Origin: CAYYYW01 sp964476245
GTDB lineage: Bacteria > Patescibacteriota > Microgenomatia > UBA1406 > HO2-37-13b
Assembly: GCA_964476245.1 (NCBI GenBank)
Contig: CAYYYW010000002.1
Location: 1-64,000, forward strand
Direction of reading: 5' to 3'
DNA: 64,000 nucleotides
Positions 48,558-56,976 of this stretch are shown here, one piece after another. The position numbers were made by a program, and so were the translations under genes. The first letter of the stretch is position 1. Each line of letters opens with the position of its first letter. The notes under the pieces were generated by a model. It did not search any database and was not told the DNA's origin. It saw only the letters and a list, made by a program, of their open reading frames with translations.

Positions 48558-48860
48558 ATGATAAGTAAAGTTTTGGCGATTGATATAAACCCCACCACTT
48601 TTACTCCGGCGCGGTTTGGCAACCTTAGTGGCTTTATTAATATAATCATTCCTCTTCTAATGAGCGCTGCTGCCATAGTTTTTCTTTTTATGTTGATTTT
48701 GGGTGGTTACACTATCTTAACCGCCGGCGGCAATCCGGAAAACATAAAAAAAGCTCAAAAAATATTTCAATTTTCTATTGTTGGGCTTTTTATAATTGTT
48801 TGTAGTTATCTTTTTGTTAAAATATTAGGGACAATTTTTAAAATTAATTTTCCTTTTTGA
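48558..48860 (+). CDS. VirB2/TrbC-like pilin-type membrane protein
   Basis: 100 aa, two hydrophobic helices (IIIPLLMSAAAIVFLFMLIL; FSIVGLFIIVCSYLFVKIL) joined by AGGNPENIKKAQKIFQ, nearly the same linker as in 35325-35717 (SAGNPESIKKAQGT). No cleavable signal peptide is obvious. Followed at once by a second pilin-like gene. Confidence 0.7.
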   Translation: MISKVLAIDINPTTFTPARFGNLSGFINIIIPLLMSAAAIVFLFMLILGGYTILTAGGNPENIKKAQKIFQFSIVGLFIIVCSYLFVKILGTIFKINFPF

Positions 48861-48865
48861 GATTT

Positions 48866-49204
48866 ATGGGAGACATTTTTGGCACCATTACACCGCCTGG
48901 TCCTTTTACCGGCGACCCGAAAGCTGAGATCGGCCGCTTAATTGCCTTCGGGGTAAGGATGGTAACAATTGGCGCTGGATTAGTTCTCCTTATTTATTTG
49001 TTATGGGGAGCTATGGACTGGATTATGTCAGGCGGAGACAAAGAAAAATTGTCTAACGCTCAAAAAAAATTGACCAATGCTATAATTGGTATTATTCTTG
49101 TCTTTGTGTTTATCGGACTTTGGGGACTTATCACCGGTGATATTTTAGGCATCATTAAACGGAATCCTGATGGAAGCTGGATCATTCCTTTCCCAACTCT
49201 CTAA
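48866..49204 (+). CDS. VirB2/TrbC-like pilin-type membrane protein
   Basis: 112 aa from ATG 48866; a TTG at 48857 overlapping the previous stop is possible too. Helices MVTIGAGLVLLIYLLWGAM and NAIIGIILVFVFIGLWGLI flank WIMSGGDKEKLSNAQKKL, the same module as at 35744-36121. Its end overlaps the IPP isomerase gene by 23 nt on the other strand. Confidence 0.7.
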   Translation: MGDIFGTITPPGPFTGDPKAEIGRLIAFGVRMVTIGAGLVLLIYLLWGAMDWIMSGGDKEKLSNAQKKLTNAIIGIILVFVFIGLWGLITGDILGIIKRNPDGSWIIPFPTL

Positions 49205-49766
49205 TCTCACAAAACTGAAGTCTGTCTCCCTTTTTTAGCTTACTAATTATTTTTTTCGCCCAGGGGGTGAGCTTTTTTTTACTTAGGAAATTATTGTTTA
49301 CTCGCTGGTCTTTTTTAATCATTGAAAATCCATAAGCAAAATCCAGGTTGGGTTTGGGAATTTTATTCAACGTTACCGAAAAAATATAATCAATTTCGTG
49401 TTCAATAAATTTACTGACGGGGTCTTTAGCCCTGTAGTAAAGCTTTCCTAATGGCGCAGGCCGGCCAACTAAATCTTTTTTCTCAATATCCCATTCGCGC
49501 CTTAAAGATTCAAATACCGCCTCCAAATTGTTTTGAAGAAGATTGTCCTTAAATACGGGATGGGAAGAAAAGGTAAGGTCAAAATACCCATCAAACACCG
49601 GATGCTTGCGATGTTGAAGAATAATTTGGTCTTGGTAAAACAAAATTACGGTAAAACCGCGATGAAGAATACCTTTCTTATGAGCTTGCCATTTTTCTAT
49701 TCTACCAATTACGTGATCTTTCTTATCAATTACGGCTAAAAATTGTTTTTGCTGATAATAATTCAT
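49182..49766 (-). CDS. idi: Isopentenyl-diphosphate isomerase, type 1 (Cys-to-Ser variant)
   Basis: 194-aa Nudix-fold enzyme that would interconvert IPP and DMAPP. HRGFTVILFYQDQIILQHRK, DLTFSSHP, EAVFESLRREWDI, EHEIDYIF and LTPWAKKIISKL align in order with E. coli Idi. The catalytic Cys67 of VCGHP is Ser here (FSSHP), while the acidic pair EHE and the HP are kept. It could have altered or lost activity, or be another Nudix enzyme. Last gene of the mevalonate operon, 3 nt after mvaD. Confidence 0.75.
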   Translation of the reverse strand: MNYYQQKQFLAVIDKKDHVIGRIEKWQAHKKGILHRGFTVILFYQDQIILQHRKHPVFDGYFDLTFSSHPVFKDNLLQNNLEAVFESLRREWDIEKKDLVGRPAPLGKLYYRAKDPVSKFIEHEIDYIFSVTLNKIPKPNLDFAYGFSMIKKDQRVNNNFLSKKKLTPWAKKIISKLKKGDRLQFCEIRELGKE

Positions 49767-49769
49767 AGT

Positions 49770-50747
49770 TTAGAAAAGATGATTCTCTATAATCCTCGCG
49801 CCCAGCGAAGGAAAATTAACAATAACATTTTTTATCTCCTCAACCTTTTTTAATCTAGAGCATAGCTTCCCTACGTCTTTTTTTTGGCAAATGAGATGAA
49901 CGTCTTGTCCCGTGTTAATAGTAAAATAAACTAAAAGACCATTGCTTCGCCATTTTTTGACCAATTTCATAATTCTAATCGTGTTGGGCAACCAATAAAT
50001 AAGAGAGGGCGTTGATGTTAGCATAATAGCATGTAGTTCTAAAGCTTCTGCTTCTATCAACTCACCAAACTTTGGAAAATTTTTTTCTTTTATCAAGTTT
50101 TTAATCCGCTCTATTTTGGCTTTAATTTTAGATAGTCTAACTTCAAAAAAAGGGCTTGAGGCAGCAATTTTTTGACCTTTGGTGCTTGATGTCCCTTTTT
50201 TTTCGCTCCCAACGACAACAACTACGTCGGCAATGTCCCAATAATCAGGAGAATAAATTGAAACAGCATATGAAGTATTGTTGGTTTTGCCATTCAACCA
50301 TTCTACAAACCCGGAAGGCACAGAACGACAGGCCGACCCTGAACCTTGACGAGCTAAAATAGACATTTCTTTTTCTGAAAGAGTCAATCCTGCCGCCTTG
50401 ACTCCAACCAAGGTTAAAGCCGCAAAACCAGACGCCGACGATGACAACCCTGTTCCACTGGGAAAATTGTTTTTAGAAACCACTTTTGCTTTAAGTTTTA
50501 GTTTGGCCAAATTTCTTATTCTGTCAAGATGTTGAATAACCCGTTTTCTCTCGCTTAGATCTTCTCTACCATCAATAAAGACCTTATCTTTTTCCAAATT
50601 TCTATTAAACTCAACCGTAGTAATTGTTAGGAGATTGCTCAAATTCATTGAAATACTGCCGTTTTCGGGCAACCTCAATTCTTCGTTTTTTTTTCCCCAG
50701 TACTTGATAAAGGCGATGTTGGCTGGGGCAATGGCGGTTGCTTTCAT
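49770..50747 (-). CDS. mvaD: Diphosphomevalonate decarboxylase
   Basis: 325-aa GHMP-family enzyme converting mevalonate diphosphate to IPP. APANIAFIKYWGKKNEELRL (start), PSGTGLSSSASGFAALTL (ATP loop) and QGSGSACRSVPSGFVEW are signature stretches. The catalytic Asp of the usual TxDAGPN motif appears as Asn (YFTINTGQDVH), which could mean altered chemistry or a family variant. The start follows the stop of the kinase gene by 1 nt. Confidence 0.85.
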   Translation of the reverse strand: MKATAIAPANIAFIKYWGKKNEELRLPENGSISMNLSNLLTITTVEFNRNLEKDKVFIDGREDLSERKRVIQHLDRIRNLAKLKLKAKVVSKNNFPSGTGLSSSASGFAALTLVGVKAAGLTLSEKEMSILARQGSGSACRSVPSGFVEWLNGKTNNTSYAVSIYSPDYWDIADVVVVVGSEKKGTSSTKGQKIAASSPFFEVRLSKIKAKIERIKNLIKEKNFPKFGELIEAEALELHAIMLTSTPSLIYWLPNTIRIMKLVKKWRSNGLLVYFTINTGQDVHLICQKKDVGKLCSRLKKVEEIKNVIVNFPSLGARIIENHLF

Positions 50748-50748
50748 G

Positions 50749-51666
50749 TTATTTTTCTAATTTAACTCCCTCTGCGTTGCTTTTAACTTTTATGATTTCT
50801 CCGCCCGCTTTTCTAATGGCCATTTCTACGGATTTTCTTTTTTCTTCAGAAACTAAAGCAATCATACAATCACCTCCACCTGCTCCTGATAGCTTAGCCC
50901 CATACGCCCCAGCGGAAATAGCCATAGCACACGTTTGATCAAGTTTCTCAGTACTTACTCCCAATTGTTGAAGTAATTTTTGATTTTCATTCATCAATTC
51001 TCCCAGTTTCTCCCATCCTTTATCCTGTAAGGCCGTTTTTGCTTGAATAACAATTTTTTCAATTAAGTTAAATAGGCTTATAATTTTTAATTGTAATTTT
51101 TTATTTTTCATTTTTAATTTTAAATTATTAACTATGCTGGGTGTATCTGCTTTAATTCCCGAATAGCCAACAACAATTGGCAAATCATTAACAATGAACG
51201 GTTTAATTACCTTCCCTCCCGTGAGAAAATAGAGAACCCCACCATAAGCGGCAGCGGCAATATCAAAGCCTGAACCAACTTTTTGAATGTTCAAAGTCAC
51301 TTGATAACCCAAATTAAAAATATCTTTTGCTGACAAATTAAGACGATAAAGTTTAACTAGGGCCAAAAGAGTAGCCACCGTAACAGCCGATGACGAACCA
51401 AAACCATACTGACACGAAAAATCACTGCTTGTTTTAATTGATAAACCATCAACCAAACCGTATTTTTCTTTAAATAAATGAACCGCTTCTTCAACAAAAC
51501 GAACATCTTTTACTTGGGGAGCGTCAATTTTGAAACGCCCTGGAGTTTGTTCTAGCTCAACATGAAGCCTTGAAGAAACAGCGGTAACAATACATGGTCT
51601 GTCGTAAACCACCGCATGTTCACCAAAAAGCATCAATTTTCCCGGCGCAGAAACTTTAATTTTCAT
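50749..51666 (-). CDS. Phosphomevalonate kinase (GHMP)
   Basis: 305 aa. The N-terminus KVSAPGKLMLFGEHAVVYDR and QYGFGSSSAVTVATLLAL are GHMP kinase motifs shared with mevalonate kinase. KVGSGFDIAAAAYGGVLYF and LSGAGGGDCMIAL are the two stretches typical of phosphomevalonate kinase. It would make mevalonate diphosphate. It lies between mevalonate kinase and decarboxylase genes, which fits. Mevalonate kinase is the alternative call. Confidence 0.8.
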   Translation of the reverse strand: MKIKVSAPGKLMLFGEHAVVYDRPCIVTAVSSRLHVELEQTPGRFKIDAPQVKDVRFVEEAVHLFKEKYGLVDGLSIKTSSDFSCQYGFGSSSAVTVATLLALVKLYRLNLSAKDIFNLGYQVTLNIQKVGSGFDIAAAAYGGVLYFLTGGKVIKPFIVNDLPIVVGYSGIKADTPSIVNNLKLKMKNKKLQLKIISLFNLIEKIVIQAKTALQDKGWEKLGELMNENQKLLQQLGVSTEKLDQTCAMAISAGAYGAKLSGAGGGDCMIALVSEEKRKSVEMAIRKAGGEIIKVKSNAEGVKLEK

Positions 51667-51688
51667 AGATAAAAACTTAATTAATCAA

Positions 51689-52654
51689 TTAATTAAGTTT
51701 TGTTGCTCCTGTTGACGATTGACTGAATTTAAAATAAGAAATTTTGTTCGTTTGACAATATTTCTTTAAGCCGCCAACATCGTCCGCATAAAAAAGCAAA
51801 AAACCCGAACCGTTCTTTTTTCCACCAGCTCCAGTAATTTTTCCCACCCCAAAATTGCTTAAATTACTTAACAATTTTTTTGTCTCTGAAGAAACAACGC
51901 CAATTTTTTCCAGTAATTTTTCATTGGCGGAAATTGTCTGTTTAAAAGAAACATTGTCTTGTTTTACAATTGCCATCACCATTTTTTTGGTTATCCTCTC
52001 TATATCGTTCAATACTTGCAACACAAGTTTTGATTTTTTATACAATAAAAAACCAACGTAAGCAACCATTTCAGCGGTTGTTTCTTTTGGTTCTCCAGAA
52101 TCAACCAAAAATAATTTTTCCTCAATTTTTTTGGGAATTTTATAATCTAAAACCGAAATGTTTTTTAAAAACTCGAGCTCTTTCCGATAATAGATTAAGC
52201 CGCCAAAACAAGAGGCAGTTGTATCAACTCCCGAAGAATTTCGATGAAATCTTTTCTCGACTTCATGGGCTAAGTTATTTATTGTTTTGGGCGGATATTC
52301 TTTACTGGAAAAAAACTCCAAAAAAGCCGCTGTCGCCGTCACTGATAAAGCAGCTGACGAGCCCAGACCTCGACCAATAGGTATGTCCGACTCTATTTTA
52401 TATTGATAACTTTTGTTTTTAACAATTGTGCTTTTTCCTTTGTTCAAGAATTTCCTTATCAGATTATTGATAAATTCAATATTGCCATTTAGATCACGAT
52501 CGTTGTTTAAATGGTTGTTGGAATCTTGTTTTTTCCAAAGATTAAACTTAAATCGCAAATTAATAGCCGAAACCAGAGCTGGTTTTCCATACACCACCGC
52601 ATGTTCGCCCGATAGAATTACCTTAGCTGGAGCAGAATAAATTATTTTTTTCAT
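51689..52654 (-). CDS. mvk: Mevalonate kinase
   Basis: 321 aa. APAKVILSGEHAVVYGKPAL, DIPIGRGLGSSAALSVTATA (ATP loop), RNSSGVDTTASCFGGLIYY and ITGAGGKKNGSGFLLFY are mevalonate kinase motifs in the usual order. It phosphorylates mevalonate at the 5-OH. Spacing 22 nt to phosphomevalonate kinase and 6 nt from the DUF35 gene. Confidence 0.85.
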   Translation of the reverse strand: MKKIIYSAPAKVILSGEHAVVYGKPALVSAINLRFKFNLWKKQDSNNHLNNDRDLNGNIEFINNLIRKFLNKGKSTIVKNKSYQYKIESDIPIGRGLGSSAALSVTATAAFLEFFSSKEYPPKTINNLAHEVEKRFHRNSSGVDTTASCFGGLIYYRKELEFLKNISVLDYKIPKKIEEKLFLVDSGEPKETTAEMVAYVGFLLYKKSKLVLQVLNDIERITKKMVMAIVKQDNVSFKQTISANEKLLEKIGVVSSETKKLLSNLSNFGVGKITGAGGKKNGSGFLLFYADDVGGLKKYCQTNKISYFKFSQSSTGATKLN

Positions 52655-52660
52655 TTTTAT

Positions 52661-52963
52661 CTACTTTAGGGGTTTAAATTTTATTCCGTAAGGAATCACC
52701 CCTTCTTCGTCCGCTTCTCTGACTCTTCGCAAAACAACTAGTACTTTCCCTCCTGTTTTTAAATCTTTCTCTTCATAGTCAACTAATTGACCAAGTGCCC
52801 TTTTTCCATTCTCAAGCCTAATAAGAACAACTGGATAAGGAGCCTTATTTTTAAAATCTGACCCCGCGATAAAGATTTTCGTCCAGGCTAAAATCTTTCC
52901 TTTTAAACCAAGAGATTTTCTAATCTCTTTTTGCCGTCGCCAAATTTTTACTGGGCTAATCAT
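52661..52963 (-). CDS. DUF35 OB-fold protein lacking its zinc ribbon
   Basis: 100 aa. KGKILAWTKIFIAGSDFKNK, PYPVVLIRLENGKRALGQLV and EGVIPYGIKFKPL match the OB-fold half of DUF35 proteins that bridge thiolase and HMG-CoA synthase in archaea. Archaeal forms start with a four-Cys rubredoxin-like zinc ribbon; this one has no Cys at all and begins WRRQKEIRKSLGL. It is encoded directly after the thiolase gene, so the bridging role is plausible with a reduced domain. Confidence 0.75.
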   Translation of the reverse strand: MISPVKIWRRQKEIRKSLGLKGKILAWTKIFIAGSDFKNKAPYPVVLIRLENGKRALGQLVDYEEKDLKTGGKVLVVLRRVREADEEGVIPYGIKFKPLK

Positions 52964-52976
52964 ATTTTTTGATTTT

Positions 52977-53006
52977 GTATAGGCGTCCCGTCGGGACGTC
53001 TCTATA
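52977..53006. repeat. Palindrome between thiolase and DUF35 genes
   Basis: Arms GTATAGGCGTCCCG and CGGGACGTCTCTAT, of the GTAG...CTAC class, here between genes in the mevalonate operon. Confidence 0.8.
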
Positions 53007-53007
53007 T

Positions 53008-54159
53008 TTATAAACCTAATATCGTCACCACCGCTGTCCCACCTGACCCGCCAACATTGTGCGCCAAACCATAACGAGCGTTTTTTACCTGTCGTTTTCC
53101 CGCCTGACCCGTTAACTGTAAAAATATTTCACCTATTTGTTTTACACCAGTGGCTCCCAATGGATGACCAGCTGCTTTTAGACCCCCCGAAGTATTAATA
53201 ATCAAGTCGCCCGAAGAACCATACATGGTTAATAATTCTTTAATTATTTCTCCTCCTTTGCCTTTTTGCCAAAATCCCAAGTCCTCCATCGCTAAAATTT
53301 CGGCGATAGAAAAACAATCATGAACTTCGGCCACATCTATCATGTTTCTTTTTATTTTTGCCTGAATAAACGCCTTTTCTCCCGCTATTTTTGTGGCCAT
53401 AATTTCATCTAGGCGTTTTCTATCTTTTAACGAAATAGTGTCCGTAGCCACCTCAGAGGCAATAACGTGAGTTTTATATTTCGCTTTTTTTATAAGTTGG
53501 AGGTCTTTGGTTATAATCAAGCCTGAAGCTCCGTCAGAAATCGGCGAACTGTCTAAGACCTTAAGTGGAAAAGCAACATAGGCGCTTTTTAAAACATCTT
53601 CTACTTTAATTTTTCTTCTAAAATGAGCTTTTTCGTTAAGACTCGCATGAAAATGATTTTTTACCGAGACATAGGCTAAATTTTCTTCACTATAATGATA
53701 TTTTTGTAAATAATATTGCGCCAGCATCGCATAAAGACCAGGAAAGGTTAAACCGGCCTCTTGTTCTTCTCCCGACGCCGCCGCCGCCAGGGCGTTAACA
53801 TTTTCCTCGGGCGAAAAATCAGTCATTTTTTCCGCTCCCAAAACTAAAACAGTTTTTGCCCTTCCCGCCTCAATATAACTTTTGGCCATATGGAAGGCTA
53901 TTCCACCTGAGGCACAGGCTGATTCAACTCTAAAGACAGGAGCGTTAGTTTTTAAAATTTCCGCAATTCGTGCGCTAGAGTGAAGATTATTTTCTAAAAT
54001 AGCGGCTAACATATTGCCAAAAAAAACCGCTTCAATTCTCTCTTTTTCCATGTTAATCTCGTCCAAAACTCCAAAAATTGCCTCCTCTACTAAATCAAAA
54101 AGTGACTTGTACCAAAGTTCACCAAATCGGGTTGTATAGTAACCAATAACTGAGATCAT
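53008..54159 (-). CDS. Acetyl-CoA acetyltransferase (archaeal-type thiolase)
   Basis: 383 aa. Condenses two acetyl-CoA to acetoacetyl-CoA. The nucleophile is in VESACASGGIAFH, the other catalytic residues in VAEVHDCFSIAE and GGLKAAGHPLGATG, and HNVGGSGGTAVV closes the protein, as in archaeal/SCP-x-type thiolases. It overlaps the HMG-CoA synthase gene by 4 nt; in archaea these two and DUF35 form one complex that channels acetoacetyl-CoA. Confidence 0.85.
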   Translation of the reverse strand: MISVIGYYTTRFGELWYKSLFDLVEEAIFGVLDEINMEKERIEAVFFGNMLAAILENNLHSSARIAEILKTNAPVFRVESACASGGIAFHMAKSYIEAGRAKTVLVLGAEKMTDFSPEENVNALAAAASGEEQEAGLTFPGLYAMLAQYYLQKYHYSEENLAYVSVKNHFHASLNEKAHFRRKIKVEDVLKSAYVAFPLKVLDSSPISDGASGLIITKDLQLIKKAKYKTHVIASEVATDTISLKDRKRLDEIMATKIAGEKAFIQAKIKRNMIDVAEVHDCFSIAEILAMEDLGFWQKGKGGEIIKELLTMYGSSGDLIINTSGGLKAAGHPLGATGVKQIGEIFLQLTGQAGKRQVKNARYGLAHNVGGSGGTAVVTILGL

Positions 54160-55178
54160 AGAATGTCCATAAACTTTAAATAGGTAGTGTAATTAATGTA
54201 TTTTTTATCTTTAATTTTTTTTCTAAACTCCCTTCTTCTTTTATCTAAATTTTTTGTCACGCGAAAAATAAAGGCATCCGAACCAGCCCCAGAACCATAA
54301 GAAGTTAAAAATATCAAATTTCCCGCCTTTGCCTCCTCCAACACCGCCACTAGTCCCATCAAGGCCGAAGCAGTATAACTATTGCCTAAAGAACCAACTA
54401 CTAGTGACTTCTCAATCTGGGCCTGACTAAATCCCAAAGATAGGGCAACCTGAACAGGAAACTTGCCATTAGGCATATGAAAAACAGCGTGGGAAAAATT
54501 AATCGGCTTAAGCTTTGTTTTTGAAAGTATATTTTTACTTACCTCTTGAATATGAAAAAAATATGAAGGTTTTCCAGTAAATCTTCCCCCGTGTGAAGGA
54601 TAGCGAACACCATCCCGACGCCAAAAATCAGGAGTATCGGAAGAAAAAGACAAACAATCAATCAACTCAAGAACTAAATCCTCTTTCCCTAAGATAAAAG
54701 AAACAGAACCAGAGGAAGCAGTATATTCTAAGGGACCGTGGGGTTTAGCCGAAGCTTTATCGGCCGCCACCACTAAAGCATAATCGGTAAAACCTGACTT
54801 AATTAATCCAAAAGCGGAAATTATGGCTCCGGTGGCGGCTTTGCAGGCAAACTGCATATCTGAAGCTAAGTATTTTTTTTCAATTCCTAAAAATTCAGCT
54901 AAAATGGTTGAGGTGGGGTTAACCACGTAAGGATGGGTTTCTGAACCAACAAAAACAGCTCCTATTTTATTTCTTTGAATTTTTAAATCGGAAAGCGCCA
55001 TTGAAGCTGATTCGTAGGCCATCGTCAATGAATCCTCGTCTATTCCGGAAACTGTTTTTTCTAAAACGCCAAGCGAGTTTTTGATATCTTGAGGATTTTT
55101 CCCCCAAACCTTAGCAACCTCTTCTATTTTTATTCGGTATTTTGGGATATAAAAACCATAAGAAACTATTCCTGCCAT
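54156..55178 (-). CDS. Hydroxymethylglutaryl-CoA synthase (archaeal type)
   Basis: 340 aa from ATG 55178 (MAGIVSYGFYIPKYRI); an ATG 18 nt upstream is possible. SDMQFACKAATGAII holds the catalytic Cys, FHMPNGKFP the His and GSLGNSYTASALMGL a conserved loop. VSGIDEDSLTMAYES is typical of the archaeal form. It condenses acetoacetyl-CoA with acetyl-CoA. The C-terminus has about 25 extra Lys/Arg-rich residues (RRREFRKKIKDKKY). Confidence 0.85.
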   Translation of the reverse strand: MAGIVSYGFYIPKYRIKIEEVAKVWGKNPQDIKNSLGVLEKTVSGIDEDSLTMAYESASMALSDLKIQRNKIGAVFVGSETHPYVVNPTSTILAEFLGIEKKYLASDMQFACKAATGAIISAFGLIKSGFTDYALVVAADKASAKPHGPLEYTASSGSVSFILGKEDLVLELIDCLSFSSDTPDFWRRDGVRYPSHGGRFTGKPSYFFHIQEVSKNILSKTKLKPINFSHAVFHMPNGKFPVQVALSLGFSQAQIEKSLVVGSLGNSYTASALMGLVAVLEEAKAGNLIFLTSYGSGAGSDAFIFRVTKNLDKRRREFRKKIKDKKYINYTTYLKFMDIL

Positions 55179-55207
55179 ATTAAATCCGTTAAACAAATTT
55201 TAAATTT

Positions 55208-56335
55208 TTAACGTCCCAATCTTTCATGCGCCTTTACCAACGTCCCTTCGGCCAATGAGGCCAGCAACGATACTTCTCCTGCTAAAACCGCTCCAGCCAA
55301 AATTTCAGCCAATTCAATCGATTTTTTAACTCCAATAATAGACAAGGCTTCTTGCTGCGTCTTAAGTTTTGTCCCACCACCAACCGTTGCCAACATAACT
55401 GCCGGCATATAAATGGAAAAATATAGATTACCATCCGCTAAAATCTTAGTCGTTGTTACCCCCATACTTCCTTCAACCACATGAGCCAAATCCTGTCCGC
55501 TGGCGGCAAAAAAAGCGGCCACAACATTGGCAAAATGGGCGTTAAAACCCAAAGAGCCACTCATAGCCGAACCGACCATACATTTGGCCAACCAAACATT
55601 AAAAATTTTTTCTCCCGTTGTCTTCAAAAAATCTTTTAAAACTTTTTTTGTCAAAATCACTTCGGCCCAGATTTGCTTTCCTCTCCCAGAAATAAAATTC
55701 AACCAGGCCGGTTTTTTATCGATACAAAAATTGCCCGTAATTGATAAACATTTAACTTTAGTTTTCTTTTCGATTATTCGAATAATCGAAGCTGTGGCTG
55801 TTGTTGCCATGTTCATTCCCATAGCATCTATCGTATTAAAATAAAACCGAACAAAAACATTATCTCCAACCATTCTAATACTCAACTTCTTGAGCCTTAA
55901 ATAAGAAGAGGTTTTTTTTGCCTCTTTAGCGAGCAAGATAAAATTATCATTAAGCCATTTTTTAAATTTTAGACTCTCATTAATTCCCGCTGTTTGAAAT
56001 ACTGGCCCTCGGGTTGCCCCAATATCCTCTGCCAAAGTAGTGACTCCTCCACAGAGAGAAATCGCCTTACAACCTCGATTAACCGAGGCGACTAAAGCTC
56101 CTTCCGTCGTCGCCAAAGGAATATAATAATTTTTAATTTTAAATTTTAAATTTTTAATTTCTAACGGACCAGCTACTCCCAGAGGCAATCTGGCGTCACC
56201 AATTCTGTTCTCACAATGGATTTTTTCTTCGTCTTCTTTCTCTAAAACTTGACCGATATTTTTTAAATCTATTCCTAATTTTTTTTCCAAGAAGTTTCGC
56301 CGTTCCTCAATTGATTGAAAATTGGTTAATTTCAT
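55208..56335 (-). CDS. hmgA: HMG-CoA reductase, class I
   Basis: 375-aa soluble reductase that makes mevalonate. PLATTEGALVASVNRGCKAI has the catalytic Glu, DAMGMNMAT the DAMG motif, GNFCIDKKPAWLN the Lys, GQDLAHVVEGS the Asp, and LVKAHERLGR the C-terminal His. GRGK and FNAHFANVVAA are further class I marks. An AT-rich repeat adds LKFKIKN near residue 65. First pathway gene after the two membrane genes behind the sigma factor. Confidence 0.9.
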   Translation of the reverse strand: MKLTNFQSIEERRNFLEKKLGIDLKNIGQVLEKEDEEKIHCENRIGDARLPLGVAGPLEIKNLKFKIKNYYIPLATTEGALVASVNRGCKAISLCGGVTTLAEDIGATRGPVFQTAGINESLKFKKWLNDNFILLAKEAKKTSSYLRLKKLSIRMVGDNVFVRFYFNTIDAMGMNMATTATASIIRIIEKKTKVKCLSITGNFCIDKKPAWLNFISGRGKQIWAEVILTKKVLKDFLKTTGEKIFNVWLAKCMVGSAMSGSLGFNAHFANVVAAFFAASGQDLAHVVEGSMGVTTTKILADGNLYFSIYMPAVMLATVGGGTKLKTQQEALSIIGVKKSIELAEILAGAVLAGEVSLLASLAEGTLVKAHERLGR

Positions 56336-56345
56336 ATTGAACTAT

Positions 56346-56972
56346 TTATATAAACGGAATTCTAAAAATTTTCAATTTATACATCATTGCCGAATACGGC
56401 CAGAACCAAAGCAAGAATAAAATCACCGCGTATAAAATTTTGTAAAAGTTCAGCTTGAGGGAAAATCGTAATGATAAATAAACTAAAATAATTTTCCAGA
56501 ACAATAAAATCAAAGAAAAACTAACAAAAACAAGACTGAAGAATTTCCCTAAAATCGAAAAAGTTCTTGGCGGAGGAAGAAGAAAGTATAAAAAAGAAGT
56601 AGTAAGAAACCAAATTAGGGTAGGAAACAAACTATATGAGAAAGTAAAAAGTAAAGGCATAAAAGAGTATTGCGTCTTGATTTTACTAAACAACTTTCCC
56701 ATAAGATAAAAAAAACCTAAAGTTAAAAAAAAGGTTAAAAGAAAAAAAACAAAGGCGACAAAAGAAGAGCTAGAGATAATAAAGGGATGAAGAGTTTTCT
56801 TTCTCACAATGTTGGTAAAGATAAAATATAAATAAGCAAAAAAAAATATTATCAGAGGTTGAAACCAGTCTTTCTCCTGACTGATTTTTCTCATGGTGGC
56901 ATAAGGATAAAAAATTAAACGAAAAAAATTCCGCCCGACTAAAATTAATGAGACAAAAATTTCTTTAAACAT
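56346..56972 (-). CDS. Yip1-like membrane protein
   Basis: 208 aa, about five hydrophobic helices (PLIIFFFAYLYFIFTNIV; FVAFVFFLLTFFLTLGFFYL; and three more). The N-terminal LIFYPYATMRKISQEKDWFQ with its Pro-Tyr start is the Yip1 family entry. Function unknown in bacteria. It lies between the sigma-associated small gene and HMG-CoA reductase. Confidence 0.6.
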   Translation of the reverse strand: MFKEIFVSLILVGRNFFRLIFYPYATMRKISQEKDWFQPLIIFFFAYLYFIFTNIVRKKTLHPFIISSSSFVAFVFFLLTFFLTLGFFYLMGKLFSKIKTQYSFMPLLFTFSYSLFPTLIWFLTTSFLYFLLPPPRTFSILGKFFSLVFVSFSLILLFWKIILVYLSLRFSLKLNFYKILYAVILFLLWFWPYSAMMYKLKIFRIPFI

Positions 56973-56976
56973 AAAT

